A DNA stretch of 58,000 bases. It comes from Adiantum capillus-veneris. Lineage: Eukaryota > Streptophyta > Polypodiopsida > Polypodiales > Pteridaceae. Below the pieces are notes generated by a model, which had not been told where the DNA came from, searched no databases, and was given only the letters and a program-made list of their open reading frames with translations. A program made the position numbers and the translations under genes. Location: contig CM043945.1 of NCBI GenBank assembly GCA_014529385.2, positions 98,376,612-98,434,611 on the forward strand, read 5' to 3'. Below are positions 1 through 11,434 of the stretch, one piece after another; the first letter of the stretch is position 1, and every line of letters begins with the position of its first letter.

Positions 1-1356
1 AGGTACTACTGAGATATTGAAGGGTACTGCGGGTTCTGGGATACTGAAAATACTGAGGTACTGCGAGGTGCTGCGGTACTGCGGGGTACTGAGAGGTTCT
101 ATGTCGACGACGACGGGGTATTGCTTGGTCTATGTCGACGATGTTGATGTCGACGACCAGGTATCAACGGGTTCTATGTTAATGACAACAAGGTACTGAT
201 GGGTTCTATGTTGATGACGACGACAACGACGATGACGACGAGGTACTAATGGGTTCTATGTCGACGAAGATGACGGCAAAAACGAGGTACAGATGGTTCT
301 ATGTCGACGACGAGGTACTGATGGGTTCTATGTCGACGAGGACGATGAGGTACTGATGACTTCTATGTCAATGACGATGACGACGAGGTACTGAGGGGTT
401 GTCTGGGTCCTTGCTGAGCGAGGAAGGGCGGAGCCAAGGCACAAGGGGTATTAGGTGCTGGGGTTGTGTGCCGACGATGACAATGACGCCGATGCTGATG
501 ACAATGCCGACGACGACGCTATGGCTGAATGCCGGGATTAGCTAACAATGTCTATGGCTAGGATCTGCAACCATGACGAGGCTAGGGCTGAAGTTTGCTG
601 GCTCTCAAAGTTGAAAACTCTGGTTGTCTTGGGCTGAAAATGCTGGCTGATCTGGGCTGAAAACGCGAGGTGAGGGCTGAGCAGGTGACGATCTTCTTCT
701 CCTCCTGCTTTTTACTTCTCTAGTGCTCTCATGGGATGCCCTTATAGGTGCCAAAAGGTGGGTCGAGCAAGCCAAAAGGAGACCCCACGACCTTGCAAAG
801 AATAAGCTTACCAATGCTGGAGCAATCTGCAAAAACGCTAGGCCTGAATCTGGAATCTGCTAACGCCAGGGCTGATCTGGTACTGCTGAAAATGCTAGGT
901 TGAAACTGTAGTCAAAAACGTTGGTCTTGATCTGCTGTTGGCTAGAAACGCTTGGTCACCTTCCGGTCTTGCTGAGACGGTGCATTGTAAGTTGGTGGAG
1001 TTCTGCTGCCTCTTCTGCCAGAAAGTGCTAGCGCTAGCTTTCTTTTATAGAGCTTAGCAAATTTGCCCTACCCAGTTTCCCAACAAAGTCACTTATTAAT
1101 TATAAGTGAAAAATGTCTAAAATAGGGAAAATGGGTTCTGTGCACTGTAAAATGCTCATGATGGGTGGCTACTGACTATAATGCTGATGATCATGCTATG
1201 TGCAACCAGAGGATATGCAACTACTCTATGTTACTGGACATGCACGGCCTGTGCACACAGGCTGACAAAGGTGTCAGAACACTTCCTAAGCTGATCTGAA
1301 ACCTAGACCTGAAGTAGCTTGTCCACATGCACATAGGGTTAGATGTGCACGTGACA
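1..1356 (-). mobile_element. Family-L LTR, cut by window edge
   Basis: Long terminal repeat of the same family as the LTRs at 7175-8480, 9093-10313, 12046-13169 and 15132-16345. It ends on the plus strand in GTGCACGTGACA like the others. The first ~420 bases are a degenerate array built on a GAGGTACTGATGGGTTCTAT unit with GAC/GAT triplets. Bases ~530-1000 hold repeated 'gctgaaaacgct' motifs. A TATA-like run (minus strand) lies near 1040-1050, so transcription would run leftward. Positions 1-800 resemble the 7175-type LTR, while 830-1356 resemble the 12046-type, so this copy looks chimeric. The rest of the element lies outside the window. Confidence 0.8.
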
Positions 1357-1513
1357 AAGGCAGATCGACATAGAAATCATTGTGGAGAAAAGGGCCATTA
1401 GTGGCAGAAGTGTCCAAAGCGAGTTGGAGATGCTTCGACTTTTATGACGGCGGCGATGTAGTCACCAACCTTTGTTTATTTGGAGAGTCTACTCTTGGAG
1501 AATTCTCCAAGGA
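1357..1513 (+). pseudogene. Ty1/copia gag fragment (zinc knuckle)
   Basis: A short piece of gag directly after the LTR. It encodes a degenerate CCHC zinc knuckle (H-C-G-E-K-G-H, one stop, then W-Q-K-C-P-K). The first knuckle cysteine is lost and the tag codon after the histidine breaks the frame. The same frame resumes at 2325 after the inserted hAT-like element, leading into a copia-type protease, so this and 2325-2734 are one element. No start is visible because the upstream part is absent. Confidence 0.65.
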
Positions 1514-1521
1514 CATCAAAG

Positions 1522-1752
1522 CATAGTTACCCGGAACGGGAACGGGGAACGGGAGGGAGGAGAGGGGCCGGAACGGGAACGGGAACGGGACCGGAATGGT
1601 AGACCAAAGAAACTATATATATTATATGTATTATAGGCTCATATGTTAGTGAAAAACTATAAGCTAAGCTTTTGAATTCGACTATCCTAATTAGAGCCAT
1701 ATTTAGACATGTTTTACGATGACGGAGCTTGAGACAAGAATAGAGTTTGACT

Positions 1753-1832
<80 letters not shown>

Positions 1833-2316
1833 CTTGAGACACGAGAGGGAGGGATGGAGCTTGAGAAAGAGAGATAGAAGCCACATTTGTTCTTTGAGGG
1901 TGTTGTGCTTTCCGCCAAAAAAGAATAGGTAGAAGCTAGAGCTCCATGTCTAAGCTTAACCTTTAGCAAGGAGAGTAGCTCAGTAGAGATGTTGAGAGCT
2001 TGAGGAATAGGTGAGACAAGCCTCCAAACAGCCCCAAATCAGCCCTCCAAATAGCCCCAAACCTGTCCCCAAATAGCCCCCAACCAGCCCCAAACATGCG
2101 CCCAAATGGCTAGTCAAAAAAAGTTGACTTTTTTATTTGACCGTTTTGGATTCCCGTTTAGCCGTTCCGCCCCGTTCCGGCCGTTCCGGGTCATCGTTCC
2201 GGCTACACTCCGTTCCGGAACGGTGTTCCGTTCCGACTCCGTTTTGGGAGACTAACCCCTCCGGAACGCTGTTTCGTAACATTTAGGGTCCATTCGGCCC
2301 GTTCCCTGTTACTATG
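1522..2316. mobile_element. hAT-like non-autonomous DNA transposon
   Basis: 795-bp element bounded by imperfect terminal inverted repeats: CATAGTTACCCGGAACGG on the left, and the reverse complement of the right end reads CATAGTAACAGGGAACGG. Flanking 8-bp direct repeats CATCAAAG (1514-1521) and CGTCAAAG (2317-2324) match at 7 of 8 bases, the duplication length of hAT transposons. Both subterminal regions are crowded with GGAACGG/CCGTTCC motifs, a usual site type for hAT transposase binding. There is no transposase ORF; the interior is a GA array and AT-rich sequence. Removing the element with one target copy keeps the host copia frame open, which fixes the boundaries. A 109-bp relative is at 11318-11426. 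Confidence 0.85.
1756..1827. repeat. (GA)n microsatellite, ~72 bp
   Basis: Uninterrupted GA dinucleotide array inside the hAT-like element. ORFs across it are only RERERE or SLSLSL runs and are not genes. Confidence 0.95.
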
Positions 2317-2324
2317 CGTCAAAG

Positions 2325-2734
2325 GTTGAGATGACACTTGTGGTTAGAGATGGTCGTGATTGGATTCTTGATAGTAGTGCCTCCCAACACATGACACCTC
2401 AGAGGATATTTTGTCCACCAACATGCGGTGACACTGCGGTACCATTTTCATTGGCAACAAATCTGACATTCCTATTCACAGCGAGGGTTCCATGGAGTTG
2501 ATTCTAGATAGCAGAGGGGGTTTGCATATCTCCAAGGTTCTTTATGCTCTAAAGTTGGGATTCCATCTTATGTATGTGCACGAGGTGTGCAAGCTTGGCA
2601 TAATGGTGATCTTCTCAGAGGATGCAGTGTCCATTCGGGATCGAGTCTCTGGCAAGGAGGTCAGAGGGGGTAGAGTGGAGAATGGTCTGGCTCCATGCTC
2701 ATTCCTTTTGACAGGCACTCTCATAGGTCATCTT
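2325..2734 (+). pseudogene. Ty1/copia protease region fragment
   Basis: Continuation of the copia remnant after the hAT-like element. It shows the copia aspartic protease signature W-I-L-D-S-S-A-S-Q-H-M-T (normally DSGAS, so the glycine is replaced). After a frameshift comes the usual downstream stretch with 'ISKVLYALKLGFHL' and 'VCKLGIMVIF', which corresponds to the VLYVP...NL.S segment before the GAG-pre-integrase domain. The frame ends where the family-G gypsy LTR begins. Integrase and reverse transcriptase of this element are not present nearby. Confidence 0.75.
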
Positions 2735-3416
2735 TGTCACAAAATGATGACGTCACATGACCTAAAGGACGGCTCTGGACAAAGATGGGTCCAAACCCTA
2801 GTGAAAGAGGCAAATGAAGGTTTACCAAACTTACAAGTCTTACCTAGTGGCCTATTTTTAAAGTACAATTCCCACCAACTGATGGGACCTTGTCCGACGG
2901 GCTTAGAGACACTAGACTTAAAAAAATAGAGCAAGGCCACACACACACACATGCATTCAAGCCTTGCGTGGAACGTGCTGACATGACAACTGTACGGACA
3001 CTTGCAAATTGCGTTGATGATGTGGCAAGCTGTACGAACCCCGCTTTTTACGCTGATGACATGGCAGTCGTATGGATTTTTGTAAATCATGCTGGCTATT
3101 GGGAGCGCTAGGTTTTTGGAGCCAGATGCGTTTAGAATTGATGCTTTTAATGTATTGCTTTTAGGCCAGGGGCCTTTATAAGAATTGCCAAGGCCTCTCT
3201 CCTCGAGATTAGCTGGGGAGCACTGCTGAGAGAAGAGGACCCTCAGACATTGTACTTTGTGAAGCATAATAATAAAGAAATACCGAGAAGGGGTGCCAGT
3301 CTTTGGGGTCAGTCTCTTTGGGCGCAAAACTCCATCGTGCCGTGTCGTCTCTCTCTTTCAGATTTCTCACGTGTGTTGCATTAGATCTTCGGCTTGGAGT
3401 GTCCAAGTCTATTACA
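2735..3416 (+). mobile_element. Family-G Ty3/gypsy left LTR
   Basis: About 682-bp LTR beginning TGTCACAAAATGATGACG and ending ...TATTACA, followed one base later by a primer binding site. It contains a TATA-like box (TATAAG near 3177) and AATAAA at 3271-3276, in the order promoter then polyadenylation signal. It aligns along its length with 7116-7174 plus 10314-10918 (shared landmarks include the 'gtactttgtgaagcat' and 'cggcttggagtgtccaagtct' blocks). The exact first base is uncertain by a few bases. Confidence 0.8.
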
Positions 3417-3417
3417 G

Positions 3418-3429
3418 TGGTATAAGAGC
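3418..3429 (+). other. Primer binding site (tRNA-iMet)
   Basis: TGGTATAAGAGC differs by one base from the plant initiator-methionine tRNA primer site TGGTATCAGAGC and lies one base after the LTR end, which sets the plus orientation of this gypsy element. Confidence 0.85.
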
Positions 3430-4139
3430 TCAAACAATTCTTCTACAAAGGATCCGATCCCTTTACTTGGAGCACACATGGATTTAGTCGACGAATCCCA
3501 CCAGGAGGAAACTGTGGCACTTGACCACTCAAGTTCAGGAGAGAATAATGGAAATTCAAGCAGACATCGACCATCTTCTGAAGATTCAGAAGAGTACGGC
3601 CTATCTTCACCTTATGAATGCGAAAGAATGGAGATGCAACATCAATAGCAAGTCGACGCTTGTGCTCAATTGATGCTTCAGCATTCCAAGGATCCTAGTA
3701 TGCGAAATTTTTGATCAAGCATCTGCTTGAGGATATGCATTCTTGATGGTGTACCGCCATCCGTTCACCTCTGAAGTCAACTTTGAAGAAGACGCATACA
3801 CCAACACTAGCTCAGAAGGTGTACTCAGAAGATGAATTCAAGGAAGTAGTAGAAAGGCTAGTCAATAGGCTCATGAAGACCAAGAGGCACCCGCAGAAAC
3901 AGAGTCGAGCAATAGATTATCCAGGCTACTTAGGCCGGAGATCTACTTTGAGAATGCCCGAAAGGCAAAAGAAACGTGTGAGTTTTGAGGGTGTTTCCAA
4001 TTGGATTCTGAAGGATACTACTCGACCCACCTGTATGCACCTATATATGTGGCCCATGGGGTGCTAGCCAGAAGCAGAAGACATAGAGTAAGAAAGGCCA
4101 AGGAGCACAGGCAAGCAGTGCACCGTAGGACCAACACCT
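3430..4139 (+). pseudogene. Family-G gypsy 5' internal/gag remnant
   Basis: Leader and decayed gag region. Open stretches at 3480-3648 (acidic, Ser/Glu-rich) and 3783-4067 (basic, Lys/Arg-rich, with 'EFKEVVERLVNRLM') lie in different frames and are separated by stops. No zinc knuckle or protease motif remains, and the part between gag and mid reverse transcriptase is missing or replaced by the inserted LTR fragment that follows. Assignment rests on position between the primer site and the gypsy pol remnants. Confidence 0.5.
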
Positions 4140-4587
4140 CTTGCGTTTTCTCAACACCCTAGAATTTTTGAAAGGAATAGCCTAGTGTTTTCTGCCTTGT
4201 GAAAAACGCCAATACACTTAGCAATTTCAGCCATAGCCTTGCAGATCCTCACCATTTCCTGCAGCAGACCTTCGCCGGAAATCAGCCCATTGCCGTCAAA
4301 TCAGCCAGCGTTTTCAGATTTCAGCCACCAATGTTTTTGCATAGCATCGTTGTCGTCGTCGCCGGCACAGTTGCAGATTCAACACTAGATCAACGATCAA
4401 TTTCAGCTAGCATCAGCCCTAGCGTTTTTCATTTTCAGCCCTTAGCCACCGTCAACATCATCATCGTCGTCGTCAAGTACCACAGCATCTAGAAGCATTG
4501 TGTGAGCCTTTGTGCAATCTACCGCAAATACCTTTCTAGCGATAGAGAGGGGGTCCCTTGGAGGGGAGTTTGGGACCCCATCTGGTC

Positions 4588-4664
<77 letters not shown>

Positions 4665-4770
4665 GTACTCTCACGCACTTGGCACTCACAATTTCCACTC
4701 TCTCGTTGTTTTGATCATTGCACGCATTTCTCACTAAGTACGGAAGGCTCTCACTGAACCCTTGGTGATG
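4140..4770 (+). mobile_element. Family-L LTR fragment, opposite orientation
   Basis: Partial family-L LTR in plus orientation inside the family-G gypsy. The order of landmarks equals the reverse complement of the 15132-16345 LTR: 'gcgttttcag' motifs, CGTCGTC triplets, 'ttgtgcaatc', a purine block before 'tttgggacccc', a TC array (4589-4663), 'tgatcattgcac', then 'gaacccttgg'. Both LTR termini are missing, so it is truncated rather than a clean solo LTR. Gypsy reverse-transcriptase sequence resumes at about 4771. The left edge is approximate. Confidence 0.7.
4589..4663. repeat. (TC)n microsatellite, ~75 bp
   Basis: Pure TC array at the same relative place as the GA arrays in the other family-L LTRs. 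Confidence 0.95.
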
Positions 4771-5254
4771 TATACAAGACCGCATTCAGGACGTCCTTTG
4801 GATATACGAGTATTTGGTGATGCCTTTTGGTCTCATGAATGCTCTTGCAACGTTCCATAAGATGATGGACATGATTTTTTGAGAGTATAGGTCATTTGTG
4901 GGCATAGATTTATCAGAAAGAGCTTTTGGCAGTAATCCATGCTCTTACTCAGTGGTGACAATTTCTACTTGGAACCGATTTTACAGTGTCCACCGATCAC
5001 CAGAGTTTTGCCCTATTTCTTGTCTCAGAAACAGCTTTCCGACAAGGGACAGAAGAATGTGGTGGTGGATGCACTGTCTCGTAAACCTTTGGTTTTGGCT
5101 ATCTCGCGGTTCATCACCACAACTATCCTATCCTCATTTTACAGACATTTTTGATCAATTACAGAGTGGGGAAGTGGTTATGGGCTATTCTCTCAAGGAA
5201 GGCTATTTGATGCGGGAAAACTTGTTGTGTTACACAAGCGTTGCAGAATAAGGT
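4771..5254 (+). pseudogene. Gypsy reverse transcriptase/RNase H remnant
   Basis: Begins within reverse transcriptase at the segment equivalent to '[20 protein letters not shown]' (here with a frameshift after 'TAFRTSFGY'). It then jumps, by internal deletion, to the RNase H region with 'LSQKQLSDK' and 'VVVDALSRKPLVLA'. Compared with the sister copy at 10919-11309, the ~65-base stretch between 'LSDK' and 'GQKN' is missing, as is all sequence around the YxDD box. The element was not competent after these deletions. Confidence 0.75.
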
Positions 5255-6055
5255 TTTGATAGAGTACCATTGTCCATCTTTTACGGGCCATCACGGCATA
5301 GAAACCACCTTGAAAGGTTTTTCTATTGGCCGAGGCTCAAAAAAGATGCGGACAAGTTTATTCGCAGTTGTTTAGTATGCCAGAAGGTCAAGTTTGACAG
5401 GCATACGACACCATGTCTTTTGCAACCTTTACCTATACCTAGCGGACCTTGGGAAAGTATAGCAATGGATTTCATTTTTTATCTTTCCAAGACTCAGAGT
5501 GGGATGGCATTTGGACAGTCATCCACAAGTTTAGCAAGCAGGCTCATTTTGTTCCGGTCAAGAAGATGGTTAAGCTTGATCATTTGGCGAAACTGTTTGT
5601 TTCATAGACAGTTCCACTACATGGCATGCCTCAATCTATAGTTTCAGATAGAGATCCCCGTTTTACTATTTTGTTTTGGAGCGTAATCTGGGAGAATATT
5701 GATACTCGATTACAATTCTCGTTTCTTTCCACCCATTGACAGATGGGCAATCAAAGATAGAAAATTCAATGGTTTTGGACTTGTTGAAGGCTTATATCTC
5801 TAATCATAAAGGTAAGTAGAAGAAGTATTTGCCTTTGGTGGAGTTTGCTTACAACAACACAGTACATACGTCTACGGGGAAGGGGCCATTTGAGATCATC
5901 GAGGTTGCTAAGAAGGTGTCACCTATTCTAAGCACCAAGGATAAGATTTCTGAAGCAGATCAATATGCTCAAGATCTAGATACTACTTTTGCAAAGGTGC
6001 GCAAGGCTCTTGAGAAGTCTCAAGCATGGCATAAGAAGGCGGCGGACAAGAATTG
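5255..6055 (+). pseudogene. Gypsy integrase remnant
   Basis: Ty3/gypsy integrase in several frames. The zinc-binding N-terminus retains H...H then 'CLVCQKVKFDRHT' (about 5285-5405). The catalytic core shows 'GPWESIAMDFI' with a core aspartate (near 5460), 'VSDRDPRF' (near 5642), '[12 protein letters not shown]' around the glutamate region (near 5737), and 'LVEFAYNNTVHTSTGKGPFE' (near 5832). Stops and frameshifts interrupt it at least three times. The region near 5829-6056 is the longest clean stretch. The sister copy carries the same segments at 11435-12045 and 21497-21620. Confidence 0.85.
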
Positions 6056-6545
6056 ACGTGACTTGCAGTTAAAGGAAGATGACTGGGTGCTTCTACGGTT
6101 TGAGAAGGCACGCCTATAGAAGGAAAGGGTAAGGAGGGACTTTTTCCAAAGTTGAGTATGTGATACTGTGGTCCTTCCCAGATTCTGGAAAAGATAAATG
6201 ATGTATCCTTCAGACTGAAGTTACCAGATACTTGGAAGATTCACAATGCATTTCATGTGAGTTCGTTGAGACCTTTCAAAGGTGAGCTACTAGTGGACTG
6301 GGAGCCAGAGGAGCAACCCGAAGTGGAAGAAATAGAGGAGATTTTCATTCCAAAATAGAAACTGTCTCACAAGGAAAGGAAAGTGAAAGGTAAGCTGATA
6401 CGTCAGTACTTAGTCAAGTTTAAGAACCATCCGGCATTGAATGCGGAATGGATGGAGGAGGTGGACCTAGCAAATACTCCTTGGATTTTAGAGCTTTACT
6501 TGAGGTTTTGGTCTAGCTTCGACTATTCCAAGAGTTATCGATGAT
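6056..6545 (+). pseudogene. Gypsy integrase tail with chromodomain
   Basis: After a stop codon the frame continues as the integrase C-terminus ('DLQLKEDDWVLLRFEKARL', then 'HNAFHVSSLRPFKGE'). A chromodomain-like block follows at about 6320-6510, with 'EIEEIFIPK', 'LIRQYLVKFKNHP' and 'EWMEEVDLANTPW'. The aromatic and acidic pattern (xYLVKFK, W-M-E, L) is that of chromoviruses, whose chromodomain steers integration through histone marks. One stop (tag near 6357) breaks the block. This supports placing family G among chromodomain-bearing Ty3/gypsy elements. Confidence 0.8.
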
Positions 6546-7115
6546 CAGCAGGGTGAATCTAGTGTGGTGCAGACTGCACAAGAGGAGAGTTACTCCGCTC
6601 ATTTGTCACAGATTACCCAGATGGATTAAAGTCACTAATTTCTTTTGAGATTTCAAGGTTATTGACGAGCTGATAGTATTTTGTTTTATGACTCATGAAA
6701 ATATTTACTTTGGAATGGGAATTCTTTAAATAAATTTGTTATATGTGTTGTCTCATGTGTGTTGTGTTTGAGTGCATGCTTGAAAGACGAGATGACTGCA
6801 GCATTTCAGTCTTGCTCACTTGAGGAGTGATGTGGATATGATAGTAACAAGATTTAGTCAATCAAGATATCCACGAGAGATCTGGATGTGATTGCTAAAT
6901 ACATTACAGTGATCATGATTCTCATCTAAGATCTCGACGGGGATAGTGATGTGAATATCATGTGAATCTTGAGTGGTTGTCGTCTTCATGCAAGTACTAG
7001 ATATGTGTTGTCTAGTGCATCGGTACTTAGAGTCAGTATCTACTGAACTGGTTTCTGGGTTATGCTGGTTTTGTAGGCGTAATCGAGGGCGATTACAATT
7101 CTTTCAAGAGGGGAG
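6546..7115 (+). other. Family-G gypsy 3' noncoding region and PPT
   Basis: AT-rich non-coding sequence between the end of pol and the right LTR, closing with a polypurine tract AAGAGGGGAG at 7106-7115. Sequence near 6640-6810 ('tcttttgagatttcaagg', 'gactgcagcatttcagtcttg') recurs in diverged form at 21620-21800, showing that the two gypsy fragments share a 3' end. Confidence 0.7.
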
Positions 7116-7174
7116 TACATCACAAAGTGATGACGTGGCATTACCTGAAGAACGGAGACAAAGAGGGTCATAAC
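7116..7174 (+). mobile_element. Family-G gypsy right LTR, first part
   Basis: First 59 bases of the right LTR, aligned with the start of the left LTR ('tgatgacgt', 'acctgaagaacgg', 'gacaaagagggtc'). Interrupted by the family-L element at 7175 and resumed at 10314. Confidence 0.8.
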
Positions 7175-8480
<1,306 letters not shown>

Positions 8481-8491
8481 TCCCCCCTGTT
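8481..8491 (-). other. Polypurine tract of L-A
   Basis: Minus-strand AACAGGGGGGA directly before the LTR start, the expected plus-strand DNA priming site. Confidence 0.75.
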
Positions 8492-8759
8492 AAAGGTGAG
8501 GCTAACTGCCAAACTTCTATATGTGGATTCTTGCTGTACTTCTGATGCTAACTGCTTCTGATGCTTGTGGATGCATAACCAATGAAAATTCCTTCAAACT
8601 CATGGGAACAATGGATGTAGGTCTTGTTGCGATGTAGACACCGACTAACCAAGTTGCTAGGTAGCCTTACTGCTATCGCAGAATACCAGCCTTCATGCCG
8701 ACTCTGCCTTGCAAGCTAGTACTTCCTTTCGAATAGTCCTGTTGTGAAAACATTCCGGG

Positions 8760-8966
8760 TTAAGATGAAAGGTAAGGGTGCTCGGAGGTATTTCCAAGGA
8801 TTTCTTGTCGACGGAAATGGATGCACGCTACATGCAAATGCGAATGTAGAAGAGCTTTAGGGATCCTGTCTCCAACTCTTTCCATATCCGCATACGAGGC
8901 AAGTAAATCTTGGTACTCAAAATATGGATTGTCGTGTATCCGATGTTGATCTTCCTTCAAAGACAT
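8760..8966 (-). CDS. Small ORF of L-A, unknown function
   Basis: The only sizeable frame in the L-A interior. Read from the primer binding site (9092) it stays open for 110 codons; the first ATG is at 8966, giving 68 residues. The product is charged, with 'KEDQHRIHDNPYFEYQDLLASYADMERVGDRI' as its core (described in segments: a polar H/D/N stretch, an aromatic FEYQDLL, then ADMERVGDRIPKALL). It has no zinc knuckle, protease or membrane segment. It may be a leftover gag N-terminus or a chance frame. I do not recognise it. Confidence 0.35.
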   Translation of the reverse strand: MSLKEDQHRIHDNPYFEYQDLLASYADMERVGDRIPKALLHSHLHVACIHFRRQEILGNTSEHPYLSS

Positions 8967-9079
8967 GGCAGCCCATGATCGGGACTTAAAGATTGCTTCA
9001 GGAAAAAAAAACCCGAAAGAGGTTTCCTGGGTTCTTGGTAGTTGTTCCCTTGAGTTCGCGAAGCCAAAGCACGCACAAA

Positions 9080-9091
9080 GCTCTGATACCA
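9080..9091 (-). other. Primer binding site (tRNA-iMet), exact
   Basis: Plus-strand GCTCTGATACCA is the exact reverse complement of the initiator-methionine primer site and sits one base from the 5' LTR. It fixes the orientation of element L-A. Confidence 0.92.
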
Positions 9092-9092
9092 A

Positions 9093-9209
9093 TGTCAGGT
9101 GCAGCGGAAGTGTTTATGGATTTAGCTCGGATCTAGTACTCCGCACAAACACAAGGGACACTTTACTTCACTTGAAAGAACTGAACTGAATTGAATGAAA
9201 GAGAGAGAC

Positions 9210-9273
<64 letters not shown>

Positions 9274-10313
9274 CAACATCGAATGTCAGGTCCCAAACCC
9301 TCAAGGGTCCCCTTGCTCTTTTGCCAGAGCAAGTACTTTCTTTATTCTTGCACAATGCTGGTACAATGACTAAATGATGAGATGCTGACGCTAATGGGTA
9401 CTGATGCTACTGATGCTGGGTAGGGATATTGCGGGTACTAAGGTACTGATGGGTCTATGTCGACGACGAGGTACTGATGGATCTATGTCGTCGGTGACGA
9501 CGAGGTACTGATGGGTTCGTGTCAATGACGGTGATGTCGACGACGAAGTATTGATGGGTTTGTGTCGACGACAATGATGTCGAGACGAGGTTCTATGGAT
9601 CTATGTCGAGGATGACCACGACGACGAGTAGGTTCTCTGGATCCTTATGCCAAGCCAAGGCACAAGGGGTACTAGGTGCTGGGGTACTGTGTCGACGACG
9701 GTGACGATGACAACGATGATGATGACAACGATGACGATGATGTCAACGATGATGCTACGGCTAAATGCCGGAATCTGCTAGCAATGCTGATGGTTAAGGG
9801 ACTGCAACCAATGACGAGGCTAGGGCTGAAATCTGTTGGGTCTTCAAAGTTGAAAGTGCTGGCTGTTTTGGCTGAAAAACGATGACCATCAAGGCTGAAA
9901 AACGCTGATGATCAAGGGATGTTCATGCTGAGAGAATGCTGAACTGTTGCTGGTCATGTTGCACGGCTGGGTGCTCTGCTTTCCCTGCGTCTTCTGGTTC
10001 CAACTAGGGCCCATATAGCTCCTTATATATGTGCTTAGAGCTGGGTCGAGTAGGCAGAAAGGCAGCCCCACGACCTTGTAAAAATAGGCTGAAAATGACC
10101 TCTTAAAAAATGCCATAATAAGAGGTGGTTCACATGCGGCACTTACCTGTATGCTGGAGTATTGTGCAAGAGAGGGTATGCAACTATGACCGGCGTGAAC
10201 ATGCACGTCCTGCTAGAGGCTCACAAAGGTGCTAGGCTCAGTCCTAAGCTAGACTCATGCTAGACTATAGTAGAAGCATGTCCATGCAGTGCAAGTGAAG
10301 TGCACACATGACA
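9093..10313 (-). repeat. L-A 5' LTR (1221 bp)
   Basis: Starts TGTCAGGTGCAGCGG and ends TGACA on the plus strand. It matches 7175-8480 closely outside the microsatellites. It has a single GA array (9213-9267), the triplet array at 9400-9760 and a TATATAAG-type box (minus strand, near 10030). Confidence 0.87.
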
Positions 10314-10918
10314 AGAACCCTACTGAAAGATGCAAACGAAGTTGTATCAACTTGCAGAACCTATGCGAGAGGCCTGAAAATTGAACGACACTTATTTTAT
10401 AAGTTGTTCCACTCTAATGGGATCCTGTCTGATGGGGCCTAAGGGACTCGAGACTAAAAGTGGCGAGGAGGGCCGCTGATGACGTGACAGGCTGTACAGA
10501 CATCAGTAATTTACGTTGCTGACATGGCACCTGTACGGATTTCCGCAAATCGTATTGGCTCTCCCTAGCACTAGCTTTTGGGCCAAGATGCGTTTAGACT
10601 TGAAGCTTTTCATATGTAGTGCTTTTGGAAGGCCTAGGGCCTATAAATTTAGTGCCAGGGCCTTAGTCTAAGGCAGTTAAGCTTGGGAGCGCTGCTAAGA
10701 CGAGGACCCTCGAACATTGTACTTTGTGAAGCATTATTAATAAAGAAATACCGAACGAGGCACTAGTCTTTGTGGCCGGTCTCTCTTTGGGCGTGGAACT
10801 ACGCCGTGCCATGTCTTCTCTCTCTCAGTTCTTCTCTCTCTCAGTTTTGTTCAGTTCTTTCAGTTAGCTCAGGTGTGTTGAGGTAGATTCTCGGCTTGGA
10901 GTGTCCAAGTCTGTTACA
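10314..10918 (+). mobile_element. Family-G gypsy right LTR, second part
   Basis: Resumes the LTR broken at 7174. It has a TATAAA box at 10642-10647, AATAAA at 10739-10744 and ends 'gtccaagtctgttaca' like the left LTR. The following bases (tgtggtcgcagtc) resemble a decayed primer site, so this LTR may instead be the 5' LTR of the downstream family-G fragment, giving an LTR-internal-LTR-internal tandem. Confidence 0.8.
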
Positions 10919-11309
10919 TGTGGTCGCAGTCTGGCAACGGTCATGATGGAGGAGGGCCATGTTATAGCTTACAAGAGCAGAATGTTTTCACGACCAGAAC
11001 CGGTTGCATAGATTTATGAGAAAGAGCTTCTGGCAATCATTCATGCTCTTACTAAGTGGCCACACTTTTTACTCGTAGCCGATTTTACTGTGTTCACTCA
11101 CCACCAGAGTTTGCGATCCTTCTTGCCTCAAAAACAGCTTTCAGACAAGCAAATGCGGTGAGCAAACATTTTGGAGCAATTTCATTTTTAGATTGTCCAT
11201 GTTCAGGGACAGAAAAATGACAGAAAAATGTGGAGGTAGACGCATTGTCTCGCAAGACATTGATTTTGGCTCTTTCGGTGATTCATCATTATAGCTTTGA
11301 GGATATGGT
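10919..11309 (+). pseudogene. Second family-G copy: RNase H remnant
   Basis: Starts abruptly within the reverse transcriptase/RNase H part of a gypsy polyprotein ('VMMEEGHVIAYKSR', 'YEKELLAIIHALTKW', 'LADFTVFTHHQSL'-like, 'QLSDKQMR', 'ILEQFHFQIVHVQGQKN'). Stops occur at several points. It retains the segment deleted in the copy at 4771-5254. The 5' half of this copy (gag, protease, most of reverse transcriptase) is absent between the LTR and this point. Confidence 0.78.
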
Positions 11310-11317
11310 CGATCAGT

Positions 11318-11426
11318 CATAGTTACAGGGAATTGCCATTTTCAGGTCTCCATTCCCCGTTCCCATCCCAATTTCCCGTTCGGTGTTTCAGACGTGCATT
11401 CCAATTTTCTGTTCCGGGTAACTATG
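11318..11426. mobile_element. Short hAT-like MITE (109 bp)
   Basis: Ends CATAGTTACAGGGAA on the left and, reverse-complemented, CATAGTTACCCGGAACAG on the right, the same termini as the 795-bp element at 1522-2316. Flanking octamers CGATCAGT (11310-11317) and AGATCAGC (11427-11434) agree at 6 of 8 bases. Internal 'ccgttccc' motifs repeat the subterminal pattern. No coding content. Confidence 0.75.
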
Positions 11427-11434
11427 AGATCAGC

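Noticed and set aside
2737-3327. A 196-residue minus-strand gene
   Set aside because: It lies wholly in the family-G LTR, antisense to its TATA and poly-A signals, and is not preserved in the partner LTR.
4502-4785. Overlapping open frames of SLSLSL or RERERE in both strands (also near 1750, 7270, 9200, 25100, 26620, 33300, 40320, 41200, 42000, 48000)
   Set aside because: They are translations of GA/CT microsatellites with no flanking coding signal.
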